64,000 bases of DNA from Rhodothermales bacterium (GCA_028278205.1 JANQES010000114.1:1-64000), one strand, 5' to 3'. Counted from the first letter of the stretch, positions 26,644-34,867 are shown. Numbers and translations: made by a program. The notes: generated from the sequence alone by a model not told the origin.

Positions 26644-27623
26644 AAGAAATAGGAGGATATTTCGAATGGGAAGTAGCCAGCGGTTCGAGATGCCCTCACC
26701 CCGACGCTTCGGTAGCGCTTAAGAGCGGCCGTTCGTGTGTTCGATTAGTTTCAGAAATAGAACGTCCCGCCAAAGTCTGGCTGCCGTACTATAGCTGTGA
26801 CGGGGTACTCGAACCCTTTCAGGAGACCGGGATCCCCACGGCCTTCTATCCCATCGACGAAAACCTGGAGATCAAAGGCCCCTGGCCTGAAGTCCTACAG
26901 CACGAACGCCTCCTTTATATCAATTACTTCGGCCTGAAAGCGGGCTTCGCCAGCGCGCTGGAAAAGCACTACGGCCCGGCCTTATGGCTCGACCACGCCC
27001 AGGCTTTTTTCTTCAAGCCGGTAGATCCGCGCGCGTTTCACTTTAACTCGGCGCGTAAGTTTTTCGGGGTGCCCGACGGCGCCTACCTCTACGTTCCTTC
27101 CGAAAAATCGTCGTTCATCCCGGAGGAGATACCCCGTCATACGGCCTACAGCCTAGACCATCTCTTCTTACGGCTTCAGGGGGAAACACAGGCGGGCTAT
27201 CCGTTTTTTCTAGACAATGAAGCCCGTTGCGGCGGCGCCGTCGCGCGGATGTCTACGCTCAGTGAAGCGGCCCTGAGCCATCTTAACTATGACGACGCCG
27301 CGCAAAGACGCCGGACGAATTACGCCTGTTTGCACGCGGCGCTCAACGACCGCAACCACCTGCCGGCACACCTCCTGGTTTTGTCTGAGCAGGCCGTCCC
27401 TTTATGTTATCCTTTCTTGCCGGGCGCCCCCATGGATAGACCCTATTTTTGGGATCGCAAACTCTACATTCCGACTTTCTGGAAAGAATGCCTGGACAGG
27501 GCCGAGGGGTTCGCGTGGGAAAAAAAGCTTACCTCAGACCTGCTGCCCCTACCGATAGATCACCGCTATACCGAAGCCGATATGGAACGGATAGTCTCTG
27601 TCATTACCCGGTATAAGCGCTAA
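26640..27623 (+). CDS. PLP-dependent aminotransferase-like protein
   Basis: The ATGA overlap with the preceding gene fixes the start. The 327-aa protein is shorter than typical DegT enzymes but keeps the logic of the fold: LKSGRSCVRLV (phosphate region), ALWLDHAQAFFF (Asp that pairs with the PLP ring nitrogen) and FNSARKFFGVPDGAYLYV (candidate Schiff-base Lys). It therefore probably binds PLP. Having two PLP enzymes with a glycosyltransferase between them suggests consecutive steps or a heterodimer. Its last 20 bases overlap the end of the convergent sulfotransferase gene. Confidence 0.65.
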   Translation: MKEIGGYFEWEVASGSRCPHPDASVALKSGRSCVRLVSEIERPAKVWLPYYSCDGVLEPFQETGIPTAFYPIDENLEIKGPWPEVLQHERLLYINYFGLKAGFASALEKHYGPALWLDHAQAFFFKPVDPRAFHFNSARKFFGVPDGAYLYVPSEKSSFIPEEIPRHTAYSLDHLFLRLQGETQAGYPFFLDNEARCGGAVARMSTLSEAALSHLNYDDAAQRRRTNYACLHAALNDRNHLPAHLLVLSEQAVPLCYPFLPGAPMDRPYFWDRKLYIPTFWKECLDRAEGFAWEKKLTSDLLPLPIDHRYTEADMERIVSVITRYKR

Positions 27624-28617
27624 CAGGTTGGACCGGCCTCTGCTTCATCCGGTTCAACACCGCAAGCCGTTCGGCCAGTCTTTTCCTGATGGCCTCATCC
27701 ACGTTTTTATAATCGGGTTTATCATACAATTCCAACGGAAGGATTTGTTGTCTGAGTTCATCAATCGACTCGGTCCGTTCATACTCCGGCTCGTATCCGA
27801 ACGCGCGCATTTCATCGGTACATAAGGCTTCGACAAACCGGATTTCAGGAGCTGAAAGTTCGGATTTGTATTTGTTATAGTTCTCCGGCATGACCGGCTT
27901 ATGCACGTTGGCCCATTCTGCGATGTCAAAGGCGTGGTGCCTGGTTCGGTGCGCATCGTCGAGCGCCAGCATGGTCTCCTCGAAAGAGACGCCCAGAAAG
28001 GCGCAGAGCGCCCGCAAGGTAGCAGCGGGATCGCGGAGCAAATCTTCGTACCGGATGCAAAGACTACGTCCGGCAGGCTGGAGCATGCGGTACAGGCTCA
28101 GGCTGGCAGCCTGGTCTTGCTTCCACGTTTCTGCCGCCCTGATCACGCACCCTCTTTTGCCCGACGATTTCTTCCAGGACAAAGCCATGTCTCGCGGATC
28201 TCGAACGAGATAGACCGCCTTCGGGCGATCAAAAAAAGCCTCCAAAAAGGGGAAATAGTGATAGATGTGATTCTCTTTGACAAAGACCTGCTCTTTGCCC
28301 GAAGCCCGCGCTTCTTTTTCGTAAATGTGGCGGAGCAACGCGTGCAGCGAGCGCGGCTCGACATCCCGGCTTACGGCTTCGGCCCGAAGCGTTATGTTCC
28401 AATGGCCCAGCCTGGTCTCGAACAGGGCCACCGCATCGCTAACGAGCGCGTCCCAGTGCTCCTGGTGATGCAGCGGGCCATACCGGGGATAATGCGCGAT
28501 CAATCGACGGAACAGGTGGGTGGGCGACGGGCCGGCAATCCGGCTATGGCCCTCTACCAGGCGGGTAAGTAGATTGCTGCCAGATCGTTCGCTCGAAATC
28601 AAAAACGTGAATAGCAT
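27604..28617 (-). CDS. Sulfotransferase (PAPS-dependent)
   Basis: The start at 28617 (MLFTFLISSERSGSNLLTRL) places the PAPS loop SSERSGSNLL at the expected N-terminal position. The 3'-phosphate motif is VYLVRDPRDMALSWKKSSGK. The length (~337 aa) and C-terminal extension fit the Sulfotransfer family acting on small molecules or glycans. Three sulfotransferases here differ strongly from each other, so they probably act on different positions or acceptors. The gene is convergent with, and overlaps by 20 bp, the PLP gene. Confidence 0.8.
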   Translation of the reverse strand: MLFTFLISSERSGSNLLTRLVEGHSRIAGPSPTHLFRRLIAHYPRYGPLHHQEHWDALVSDAVALFETRLGHWNITLRAEAVSRDVEPRSLHALLRHIYEKEARASGKEQVFVKENHIYHYFPFLEAFFDRPKAVYLVRDPRDMALSWKKSSGKRGCVIRAAETWKQDQAASLSLYRMLQPAGRSLCIRYEDLLRDPAATLRALCAFLGVSFEETMLALDDAHRTRHHAFDIAEWANVHKPVMPENYNKYKSELSAPEIRFVEALCTDEMRAFGYEPEYERTESIDELRQQILPLELYDKPDYKNVDEAIRKRLAERLAVLNRMKQRPVQPVSAYTG

Positions 28618-28912
28618 GTTGTTTGTACACACTATACTTTAGAACGGGGCTCCTGGTGCGGTTTACTTCGTCAGTCGCTTCGCTCGTGTCAAGGAGTCTG
28701 ATGTGCAATCCCGATAGGACATCGCCTCACACTACGTTGTAGCACCGAAGAGCGAGGGGCGAAGGGCGAGGAGCGCGATCCAAAAATCGCCCTTCGCCCC
28801 TCCCCCTTCGCCCCTCGAACACGATGGGTCTTGAAGACGCCTTGCACATGAGATGGCTTGAAGCTGCACTGGCAAAGTACACCGGCGTGGTCATTTAACC
28901 AAAGACAGGGAA
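28618..28912. other. Divergent intergenic region with short-word hairpin
   Basis: This region of about 295 bp lies between the divergent sulfotransferase and WbqC genes. The hairpin at 28750-28818 occupies its centre. Flanking parts look like ordinary promoter sequence; no gene or RNA is recognised. Confidence 0.6.
28750..28818. repeat. Short-word inverted repeat (word GGGGCGAA)
   Basis: AGCGAGGGGCGAAGGGCGAG on the left (28750-28772) is complementary to CGCCCTTCGCCCCTCCCCCT and TCGCCCCTCG on the right (28786-28818), across a short loop. Confidence 0.8.
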
Positions 28913-29647
28913 ATGAAGCTGGGCATCATGCAGCCTTACTTTTTTCCTTACATCGGATATTTTCAGCTGATTCACGCTGTGGATACTTTCATGCTTTATG
29001 ACAACGTCAACTACATCAAAAATGGGTGGATGAACCGAAACCGGGTGCTGGCCAAAAAACATGAGCCGGCCTTTATCATTGCGCCCATCCGTAAAGAAAG
29101 TAAAAGTTCATACCGAAAAATACGGGATGTGAAGCTGGCTCCTACGGCGTGGCGCGGGCCGCTGCTCAAGCACCTGAACCGCGCGTACCGGCGCAGCCGC
29201 TATTTCGACGACATCTACCCGCTGCTCGAACGCATCCTCGCTTTCGACACCGTGTCTCTATCGGCCCTCAACAAGAAAGCCATTGTAGACCTGTGCCGTT
29301 TCCTGGATATCGACACGCAGATTGTGGATGACGTCAGCCGGTTCGAACCGCTGGAGGCGCGCTTACAACAGGAAGAAAAGACGCCGGCCAGAAAAACCCT
29401 TCGTATCCTTGAACTTTGCCGGGCGCTGGGCGCCGATACCTACATCAATGCTATCGGCGGGCAAAAGCTCTATGACAGGCAGGCGTTTCGCGATAACGGC
29501 ATAGCGCTCTTCTTCGTCAAAACCCTGGATTTTTCCTATCCCCAGCCCGCCGACACCTTTCACCCGAACCTCTCGATCATCGACGTTTTGATGCATTGCG
29601 GGAAGGAAAAGACGAAGGACTTACTAACCCGGTATGAGCTTATCTAA
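28913..29647 (+). CDS. WbqC-family protein
   Basis: This 244-aa protein has the family signature at its N-terminus (LGIMQPYFFPYIGYFQLIHA, then YDNVNYIKNGWMNRNRVL). The C-terminal NLSIIDVLMHCGKEKTKDLL is equally typical. WbqC proteins occur in O-antigen and other glycan loci next to DegT aminotransferases. They are thought to modify amino-sugars or attach unusual groups, but the chemistry is not firmly established. The 8-bp overlap with the convergent TauD-type gene suggests the two were brought together recently or are co-regulated. Confidence 0.82.
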   Translation: MKLGIMQPYFFPYIGYFQLIHAVDTFMLYDNVNYIKNGWMNRNRVLAKKHEPAFIIAPIRKESKSSYRKIRDVKLAPTAWRGPLLKHLNRAYRRSRYFDDIYPLLERILAFDTVSLSALNKKAIVDLCRFLDIDTQIVDDVSRFEPLEARLQQEEKTPARKTLRILELCRALGADTYINAIGGQKLYDRQAFRDNGIALFFVKTLDFSYPQPADTFHPNLSIIDVLMHCGKEKTKDLLTRYELI

Positions 29648-30407
29648 TATCGCACTTCCAGATGCACCGGTCGTTCAAGGCCGCCGCTTCGTAGGCGAGC
29701 CTTCCGTGGAGCACCTGCGCGTCGTCAAAAAAGATGCCTTCATCGTGTTCTACAATGATTTTTAAACACTGGTCTTTTTCGACAAACTCGGCGTGGAGGA
29801 ACGCAAAAAAATCCTCTCTCAGTCTTTCCACGTCCTCATCTCCATCGGCCAGGACGCGGTAATAGTTCCAGTTGATCCATACCTCGTCGTCATCAAGACG
29901 CACAATGGGTGTCTGTTTGCCGGGGGCGTCGAATTTTCCAAATCGGACCGGGGTGTTCACCAGTCGTTGATAAAGCGCGGGGGCTGTTTCGCGGGCGCGC
30001 AGGGTAACGGCTTCGCTGTCGACGAAAAGGGTCTCGCCGCCTGAGGGCGCGCGCTTTTTGCCTAAGAAAAGCACGTAGCGCCCCGAAGCGGCATCGTAGG
30101 CCCCGTCGGTATGCAGCGGTTGCGGCGTTTTAGAATGCCGGAAGGTGTGCTGGCGGTCGGGATGATACGATACGTCTATCCACATCGTCTCATTTTTTCT
30201 GCCGGTCGCTCCGTCTTCCCCAAGCCAGACCGGATCTCCGATTTGATGGATCACCGGCAGCCACACCTGGAGGGTTTTTTCGTGAAAGGGTTCCGTGGAA
30301 AAATGGACGACTTTGGCTTCCTTGATAGCCTCCACCAGGATCCCGGCCACCTCGTCGGGATGACCGAGCGGCGGGAGCGTTATTTTCTTATACAGCCTCC
30401 TTTTCAT
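29640..30407 (-). CDS. TauD/TfdA-type Fe(II)/2-oxoglutarate dioxygenase
   Basis: This 255-aa protein shows the iron triad: H99 and D101 in QPLHTDGAYD and H234 in AQVLHGRLAYE, with R247 (NDRC) 13 residues later in the position that binds the 2-oxoglutarate carboxylate. The GGETLFVDSEAV stretch fits the double-stranded beta-helix core. Such enzymes hydroxylate, desaturate or cyclise small substrates. It probably tailors the product of this cluster. Overall similarity to clavaminate synthase/TauD is inferred from the motif set only. Confidence 0.78.
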   Translation of the reverse strand: MKRRLYKKITLPPLGHPDEVAGILVEAIKEAKVVHFSTEPFHEKTLQVWLPVIHQIGDPVWLGEDGATGRKNETMWIDVSYHPDRQHTFRHSKTPQPLHTDGAYDAASGRYVLFLGKKRAPSGGETLFVDSEAVTLRARETAPALYQRLVNTPVRFGKFDAPGKQTPIVRLDDDEVWINWNYYRVLADGDEDVERLREDFFAFLHAEFVEKDQCLKIIVEHDEGIFFDDAQVLHGRLAYEAAALNDRCIWKCDIR

Positions 30408-30421
30408 GCGCAGTTTCTATG

Positions 30422-30476
30422 TTGAACGTTCAAGGTTCGAGGTTCGTTTAGGAGAAACTTTGAACGTTGAACTCAA
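30422..30476. repeat. Short inverted repeat (GTTGAACGTTCAA word)
   Basis: TTGAACGTTCAAGGTTCGAG on the left is complementary to AACTTTGAACGTTGAAC on the right, around a GTTTAGGAGA loop. It lies between the dioxygenase and the third sulfotransferase. Confidence 0.65.
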
Positions 30477-30482
30477 AACGAT

Positions 30483-31487
30483 TCAGGGCGTCGAGAACGA
30501 TTGATAGGCCGCGCTGATCGTATCGAGCACGTCAGCCGGGAGCCTTTTCTGGTTGGCGGATTCGAACGAGGCCGGCGCCGTTACCGCGATCTCTGGCTGG
30601 GGCCATCCCGGATGCGCTGCCAGCATCGCGGCTATCTGCGTCCAGACCTGCGGAGGATTGGCGCAAAAGTCTTCATAGGCTACCGCGATCCATCGATCCG
30701 GATCCATCGAGGCCAGACCCTCCGCTACCGCTTTCTCGGTATAGTAGACCTGGCCGGCTACCTGCTCCTCCGGACGCAAACGGCATAACACCTCATATTC
30801 CGGGGGTTCTACCGGATACCACTTTTGCGTCGTGCCATGATAGGCGACTCTGGCTTCGAGCAACGATTGCGCGGTAAATAACGGGATCCGTCTAAGAAAA
30901 ATGAAATAGGCCTCCTTGAGGTGCTTGGCCAGGGGAGCGATCATCCAGTTTAAGAGGTGGCCCTTTGCCACAAAGGGTTTCTGAAAAATCGTGGCGAGGC
31001 CTGCTAAATCGCGTTCGATTCTCTCGAAATCGATGACCGTGTCTTCGTCGATGACAGGGGTTTTATCGCCAAATTGCGGCATTCGGTGTCGCCAGAAATA
31101 CCAGAATTCGTGCGGCGATAAGGCCCCGGCGGTTTTGCCCAGCGCCGAGGTAAACGAGCCGAGCGCCGGAGCCAGCAGCAACTCATCGCGAAATTGAAAG
31201 GCGGGCTCGAACAGCATTTGTTGGATATACGCTCCCACACAAGGCGCCGCATAAAACCGTGAAAGAAAGTTGGTGGGATAGGCGAAGACGCCGGTTTGCG
31301 CCAGCCATTGAAACAACAGCGTAGACCCGCTGCGCGCGCATCCGACGATGAAGACGAGCGGCCTTCGTTCGATGGAGAGCCTGTCTAGAATATAGTCTTC
31401 CGCCGGCTCCAACGAACGATTGAGGAGATCCAAGACCTCCTCGAGTTCAGGATTTCGTCTGAAAGCGGGTTCGCCGGCAGCGTCCAT
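30483..31487 (-). CDS. Sulfotransferase (PAPS-dependent)
   Basis: This 334-aa protein has the PAPS loop VFIVGCARSGSTLLFQWL after an N-terminal extension of about 48 residues. A later region (YFIFLRRIPLFTAQSLLEAR) stands where the 3'-phosphate motif is expected, with Arg-Arg but without the usual RDPRD, so binding may be altered. The IAVAYEDFCANP segment is typical of the family. It probably shares a transcription unit with the downstream dioxygenase gene (75 bp gap). Confidence 0.75.
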   Translation of the reverse strand: MDAAGEPAFRRNPELEEVLDLLNRSLEPAEDYILDRLSIERRPLVFIVGCARSGSTLLFQWLAQTGVFAYPTNFLSRFYAAPCVGAYIQQMLFEPAFQFRDELLLAPALGSFTSALGKTAGALSPHEFWYFWRHRMPQFGDKTPVIDEDTVIDFERIERDLAGLATIFQKPFVAKGHLLNWMIAPLAKHLKEAYFIFLRRIPLFTAQSLLEARVAYHGTTQKWYPVEPPEYEVLCRLRPEEQVAGQVYYTEKAVAEGLASMDPDRWIAVAYEDFCANPPQVWTQIAAMLAAHPGWPQPEIAVTAPASFESANQKRLPADVLDTISAAYQSFSTP

Positions 31488-31528
31488 GGCGAAGCGTCCG
31501 TTTTACGAATCAGGGTGGGTTTTGACAA

Positions 31529-31564
31529 AGAACCCCCGCCCGGCGCGTCTTGGGCGGGGGTTCT
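31529..31564 (-). terminator. Terminator of the tail-collar gene triplet
   Basis: A perfect 13-bp stem (31529-31541 with 31552-31564, AGAACCCCCGCCC) is followed on the minus strand by TTCTTTGTCAAAA. It is placed 36 bp after the last collar gene and just before the third sulfotransferase, insulating the two units. Confidence 0.8.
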
Positions 31565-31600
31565 GAGTCAATCCGGCTTTGTCGAGGCAGCCTCGAAAAC

Positions 31601-32122
31601 CTAATTGCGAGACGGGAAGAGCCCCTGGAGGGCGATGATGTAGTTCACCGCCAGGTAGGGTTGCACGTTGTTGTGGGAATTGCTCCCGCCGGTGTTTTTT
31701 ATCATGCTGGCCTTCATGGTCCCGTTTGCCGCGTTGCTAGACCAGAGATCCTTAGCGACAGCCTCGGCGGCCGGAAGGTGGCCGGCCGGTAGCGTCTTAT
31801 TGCCCACGGCAGAAACACACTGCACGGTGTGGCTGTGAGCGGGAAGCTCGGCTGCGGTGAGTGTGACGGTTTCCGCGCCGCCCTTAGCGCCGAGCTTGCG
31901 GGGCGTCAGGCCCGCGCCATCGCCCGCATGCACAACCAGACGACCGCGCAGGTCCGGCAGGGCGAAGGTGGTCCGGCCGTCGCCGCCGTAGGTGGTGCCC
32001 AGAAGCGAATAGAGCGCCTGGTAATTGTTAATGGGGAGCAACTGGCCATCGCACAAGGCCCAGCCGCGCGGGGCAAAATTGCCGGCAAATATGCGAATTT
32101 CGGCAAGGAAGGGTTCTGACAT
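31601..32122 (-). CDS. Phage tail collar domain protein (copy 3 of 3)
   Basis: This 173-aa protein has the collar domain across its first half: GNFAPRGWALCDGQLL, LLGTTYGGDGRTTFALPDLRGR. The C-terminal half holds the HSH-type segment ELPAHSHTV and ends HNNVQPYLAVNYIIALQGLFPSR. The family (MdpB, 'microcystin-dependent protein') is found as tandem sets in many non-phage genomes; function is unsettled. The three copies here are about 60-70 % alike and differ most at residues about 103-140. A GGAGGTAGATC ribosome site precedes it. No phage structural genes are nearby. Confidence 0.85.
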   Translation of the reverse strand: MSEPFLAEIRIFAGNFAPRGWALCDGQLLPINNYQALYSLLGTTYGGDGRTTFALPDLRGRLVVHAGDGAGLTPRKLGAKGGAETVTLTAAELPAHSHTVQCVSAVGNKTLPAGHLPAAEAVAKDLWSSNAANGTMKASMIKNTGGSNSHNNVQPYLAVNYIIALQGLFPSRN

Positions 32123-32154
32123 GATCTACCTCCACTATGGGTTTTCGTCGGGGG

Positions 32155-32221
32155 GTTCGAAGCGTTGAAACAGCGAGACGGCGCTGCGAGCACAGCGACC
32201 GTGCCCGCCGTCTCGAAGGCT
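32155..32221. repeat. Duplicated spacer hairpin between collar genes (copy A)
   Basis: The spacer contains a CGAGACGGCG...CGCCGTCTCG stem. Almost the same 70-bp block recurs at 32777-32843, so gene plus spacer were duplicated together. It may be an attenuator that tunes relative expression along the triplet. Confidence 0.65.
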
Positions 32222-32745
32222 TAATGGCGAGACGGATAGATGCCCACGAGGGCAATGATGTAGTTCACCGCCTCGTAGGGTTGTATGTTGTTGTGGGATT
32301 TGCTCCCGCCGGTGTTTTGTATCATGCTGGCTTTCATGGTCCCGTCCGCAGCGGCGGTGGACCAGACGTCCTTGTTCGGGACCGTTTCGGCACCCGGAAT
32401 GTTGCCCACGGGTGACGCCTGATTGCCCTCGTTCGTATTACAGTTCACACCGTGGTTGTGAGAGGCCATCTGATCCGTGGTGAGCGTGACGGTTTCCGCG
32501 CCGCCCTTAGCGCCGAGCTTGCGGGGCGTCAGGCCCGGTCCAGTGCCCGCATGCATGGCCGCGCGGCCGCGCAGGTCCGGCAGGCCGAAGGTGGTCCGGC
32601 CGTCACCGCCGTAGATGGTGCCCAGAATAGAAAAGAGCGCATCGTTCTGGCTAACGGAAAGCAACTGGCCGTCGCAAAAGGCCCAGCCGCGTGGCGCAAA
32701 GTTGCCGGCAAACATGGTGATCTCACCAATAAAAGGTTCTGACAT
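32221..32745 (-). CDS. Phage tail collar domain protein (copy 2 of 3)
   Basis: This 174-aa paralogue shares the collar core (GNFAPRGWAFCDGQLLSVSQ, TIYGGDGRTTFGLPDLRGRA) and the C-terminus (SHNNIQPYEAVNYIIALVGIYPSR). Its variable middle reads VNCNTNEGNQASPVGNIPG, quite different from its neighbours while the flanks are conserved. It is preceded by the same GGAGGTAGATC ribosome site. Probable same polycistron as the other two copies. Confidence 0.85.
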   Translation of the reverse strand: MSEPFIGEITMFAGNFAPRGWAFCDGQLLSVSQNDALFSILGTIYGGDGRTTFGLPDLRGRAAMHAGTGPGLTPRKLGAKGGAETVTLTTDQMASHNHGVNCNTNEGNQASPVGNIPGAETVPNKDVWSTAAADGTMKASMIQNTGGSKSHNNIQPYEAVNYIIALVGIYPSRH

Positions 32746-32776
32746 GATCTACCTCCAATGTCGTTTTTTGTCGGGG

Positions 32777-32843
32777 GGTTCGAAGCGTTGAAACAGCGAG
32801 ACGGCGCTGCGAGCACCGCAAGCGTGCCCGCCGTCTCGAAGGC
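32777..32843. repeat. Duplicated spacer hairpin between collar genes (copy B)
   Basis: This block is near-identical to 32155-32221, with the same CGAGACGGCG/CGCCGTCTCG stem. A diverged third copy (CGGCGAGACGGCTCTGCG) lies upstream of the first collar gene near 33410. Confidence 0.65.
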
Positions 32844-33368
32844 CTAACTGCGAGACGGATAGGTTCCCTGTAGGGCAATGATGTAGTTGACCACCAGATA
32901 GGGTTGCATGTTGTTGTGACTCTGGCCCCCGCCGCCGTTTTTTATCATGTCAGACCGCATGGTCCCGTTCGAATCGGCGTCGGACCAGAAGTCCACCGAA
33001 GCGGCTGTCTCGGAGCCCGGGATGGCGCCATCGGGTGATGTATGATTGCCCTCGGACGAAACACACTCCACGAGGTGGTTGTGAGAGGGGATCTGATCCG
33101 TGGTGAGCACGACGTTTTCCTGGCCGCCCTTCTGGCCGAGCTTGTAGGTCGCCAGGCCCGGGCCGGTGCCCGGATGGATCGGCACGCGGCCTTGCAGGTT
33201 CGGCAGGGCAAAGGTGGTCCTGCCGTCGCCGCCGTAGGTGGTGCCCAGCAGCGAAAAGAGCGCCGTGTTCTGCGCAATGGGAAGCAACTGGCCGTCGCAA
33301 AAGGCCCAGCCGCGCGGCGCAAAATTGCCACCAAATCTGATGATCTGGCCAAGGAAAGGTGTTGACAT
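32844..33368 (-). CDS. Phage tail collar domain protein (copy 1 of 3)
   Basis: This is the first gene of the triplet (174 aa), with the same collar core (GNFAPRGWAFCDGQLLPIAQ, TTYGGDGRTTFALPNLQGRV) and C-terminus (SHNNMQPYLVVNYIIALQGTYPSR). Its variable segment reads VECVSSEGNHTSPDGAIPG. An AAAGGAGGTAGATT ribosome site lies just upstream. The leader region 33369-34040 is long and gene-free and probably holds the promoter. Confidence 0.85.
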   Translation of the reverse strand: MSTPFLGQIIRFGGNFAPRGWAFCDGQLLPIAQNTALFSLLGTTYGGDGRTTFALPNLQGRVPIHPGTGPGLATYKLGQKGGQENVVLTTDQIPSHNHLVECVSSEGNHTSPDGAIPGSETAASVDFWSDADSNGTMRSDMIKNGGGGQSHNNMQPYLVVNYIIALQGTYPSRS

Positions 33369-34040
33369 AATCTACCTCCTTTTTCGTTGGATGGTTCGTA
33401 ATCCTGAAACGGCGAGACGGCTCTGCGCGCGCACCTACAAACCGCTGGGATCGAGGAGCGCCGCCGGCTCAAAAACACTCCGGTTACCCAGCGCCCCGGT
33501 CTTACGGCGACCGCGCCCTCGGTAGCGCCTCGACGTACCTCGCCTGCCTACACGGATCGGAAGAATGCAGAGGACTGCCTGGTTGATGCGTGATGCAGAC
33601 AGAGCGCAGATCGGACATGAGCAAGGAGTCAGCAGTACAGAGTGGGGGCGCCTGAAGCCAACATCCTCACAGCAAAAGAACCGCAGAGACGCACCGCAAA
33701 GGGTGGTGAGTGAACGTGTCGATAGCGGGCTGAATGCCCATGTACCTCGATATACAGAATTCCATGCCGGAAGGGCTCAAGCCGCGCTTGTTTATTTTGC
33801 CTTCCTACATTTTTCGCGTCAAGGAACCATCAACACCGTGCGACTACCACCCCGCAGAGAAAATGAGAACGACGCTTCTCACGCGGGATCAATCCTGAAC
33901 CGGGAGAACCATCGGAAACCATCGCCGTGATCCTCCCTCTTTTTCACGAGGGCACCCTAAGGTAGGGATCCCAGTATAGCATAATTAACCATTAGTTGAA
34001 ATATACCTTTCCACCGTCAACAGTTATTTTTTTGTATCCG
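33369..34040. other. Gene-free region upstream of the collar triplet (about 670 bp)
   Basis: A possible 121-aa plus-strand frame at 33565-33930 has no family features, atypical composition and no ribosome site, so I do not call it. There is a diverged copy of the collar spacer repeat near 33400-33430. I see nothing else specific. Confidence 0.5.
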
Positions 34041-34538
34041 TTATTCGGATTTCGACGCATCGAGATCCGAACGCCACTCCATCTGTTCGTAGACGCCGTC
34101 GTTGCCGAGCGCGATGAAGCCCAGCCGCTCGTAGAGCCGCCGCGCCGGGTTGGTCAAGAGCACCTTGAGACGCACGGGCCTGCCGCCCTCGGCAGCTTCG
34201 GCCAGCAGGGCCTTCAACAGCCCCGTGCCGATGCCGCGCCCGCGCACCGCCGGTATCAGCGCCACGTCTACCAGCACAATCTCCGGACCCGCGCGGTCGA
34301 TGAGGATCCGCCCGACAGGCTCGGCTTTGTGGACGATGATGCGATGCTCGGCCTGCGGAAACTGGGCGCGGTAGGTGGCCTTCTGGCCGTTGAACTGCAT
34401 CCGGATCATCTGATCGAGCATGGCCTCGTCGAGGCCCCAGGCTTGCATCTCGGCGCGGCGGGTGCCGGCGTAGAGGTCGAAGAGGAAGTCGTCGTCGTCG
34501 GGCTGCGCCGGGCGCAGCGTAATAGCGGGAGCGGTCAT
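34041..34538 (-). CDS. GNAT-family N-acetyltransferase
   Basis: The start at 34538 (MTAPAITLRPAQPDDDDFLFDLY) is preferred; the frame extends upstream through repeat sequence that is not coding-like. The 165-aa protein has the GNAT acetyl-CoA loop in ALIPAVRGRGIGTGLLKALL and the C-terminal NPARRLYERLGFIALG. These enzymes acetylate amines of proteins or small molecules. The acceptor is unknown. It is downstream of the ftsZ terminator on the same strand but separate from the dcw cluster. Confidence 0.82.
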   Translation of the reverse strand: MTAPAITLRPAQPDDDDFLFDLYAGTRRAEMQAWGLDEAMLDQMIRMQFNGQKATYRAQFPQAEHRIIVHKAEPVGRILIDRAGPEIVLVDVALIPAVRGRGIGTGLLKALLAEAAEGGRPVRLKVLLTNPARRLYERLGFIALGNDGVYEQMEWRSDLDASKSE

Positions 34539-34607
34539 GGTGTGATGGGAATTCGGGGATGCGGGATGCCGGATGCGGGATGCCCTCGAACCTTGAGATA
34601 CATAAAT

Positions 34608-34806
34608 CATCCCGTTTCTTGCAGCCCCGTAGGAGCGTCCTGTTTGTAGAAAACAACCCTTTCCTAAAATTGAGCCCCGTAAGGGCGACCTGTTCAACGC
34701 CGATGCAGCGGATTTTTTTGAACAGGCCGCTCCTACGGAGCTTGGGTTCGGGGGTCGGTTGTGCTACAAACAGGACGCCCCTACGGGGCTCTAAAATACG
34801 GGATGA
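34608..34806. repeat. Multi-layer inverted repeat with CCTGTTTGTAG units
   Basis: The outer layer is TCATCCCGTTT against TACGGGATGA. The next is GCCCCGTAGGAGCGTCCTGT (34624 onward) against GGACGCCCCTACGGGGC (ending 34789), with TTTGTAG/CTACAAA and ACAACC/GGTTGT continuing the pairing. The inner layer is GCCCCGTAAGGGCGACCTGT against ACAGGCCGCTCCTACGGAGC. The unit GCCCCGTAGGGGCGNCCTGT is a common intergenic word in related genomes, as far as I recall. No transposase accompanies it. Confidence 0.75.
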
Positions 34807-34867
34807 CTCATATCCATCCCACAGCCCGGTGATCCTTCGCCGGGCAGATGGTCAACGACCATCCTAC

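Noticed and set aside
31601..33368. Prophage remnant
   Set aside because: Only tail-collar paralogues are present; no integrase, capsid, terminase, lysis or other tail genes within the window.
31601..33368. Diversity-generating retroelement target
   Set aside because: The variable segments differ at many kinds of positions and no reverse transcriptase or template repeat is seen in the window.
33565..33930. Possible 121-aa gene upstream of the collar triplet
   Set aside because: No ribosome site, no recognisable domain and low-complexity mixed composition; probably chance.
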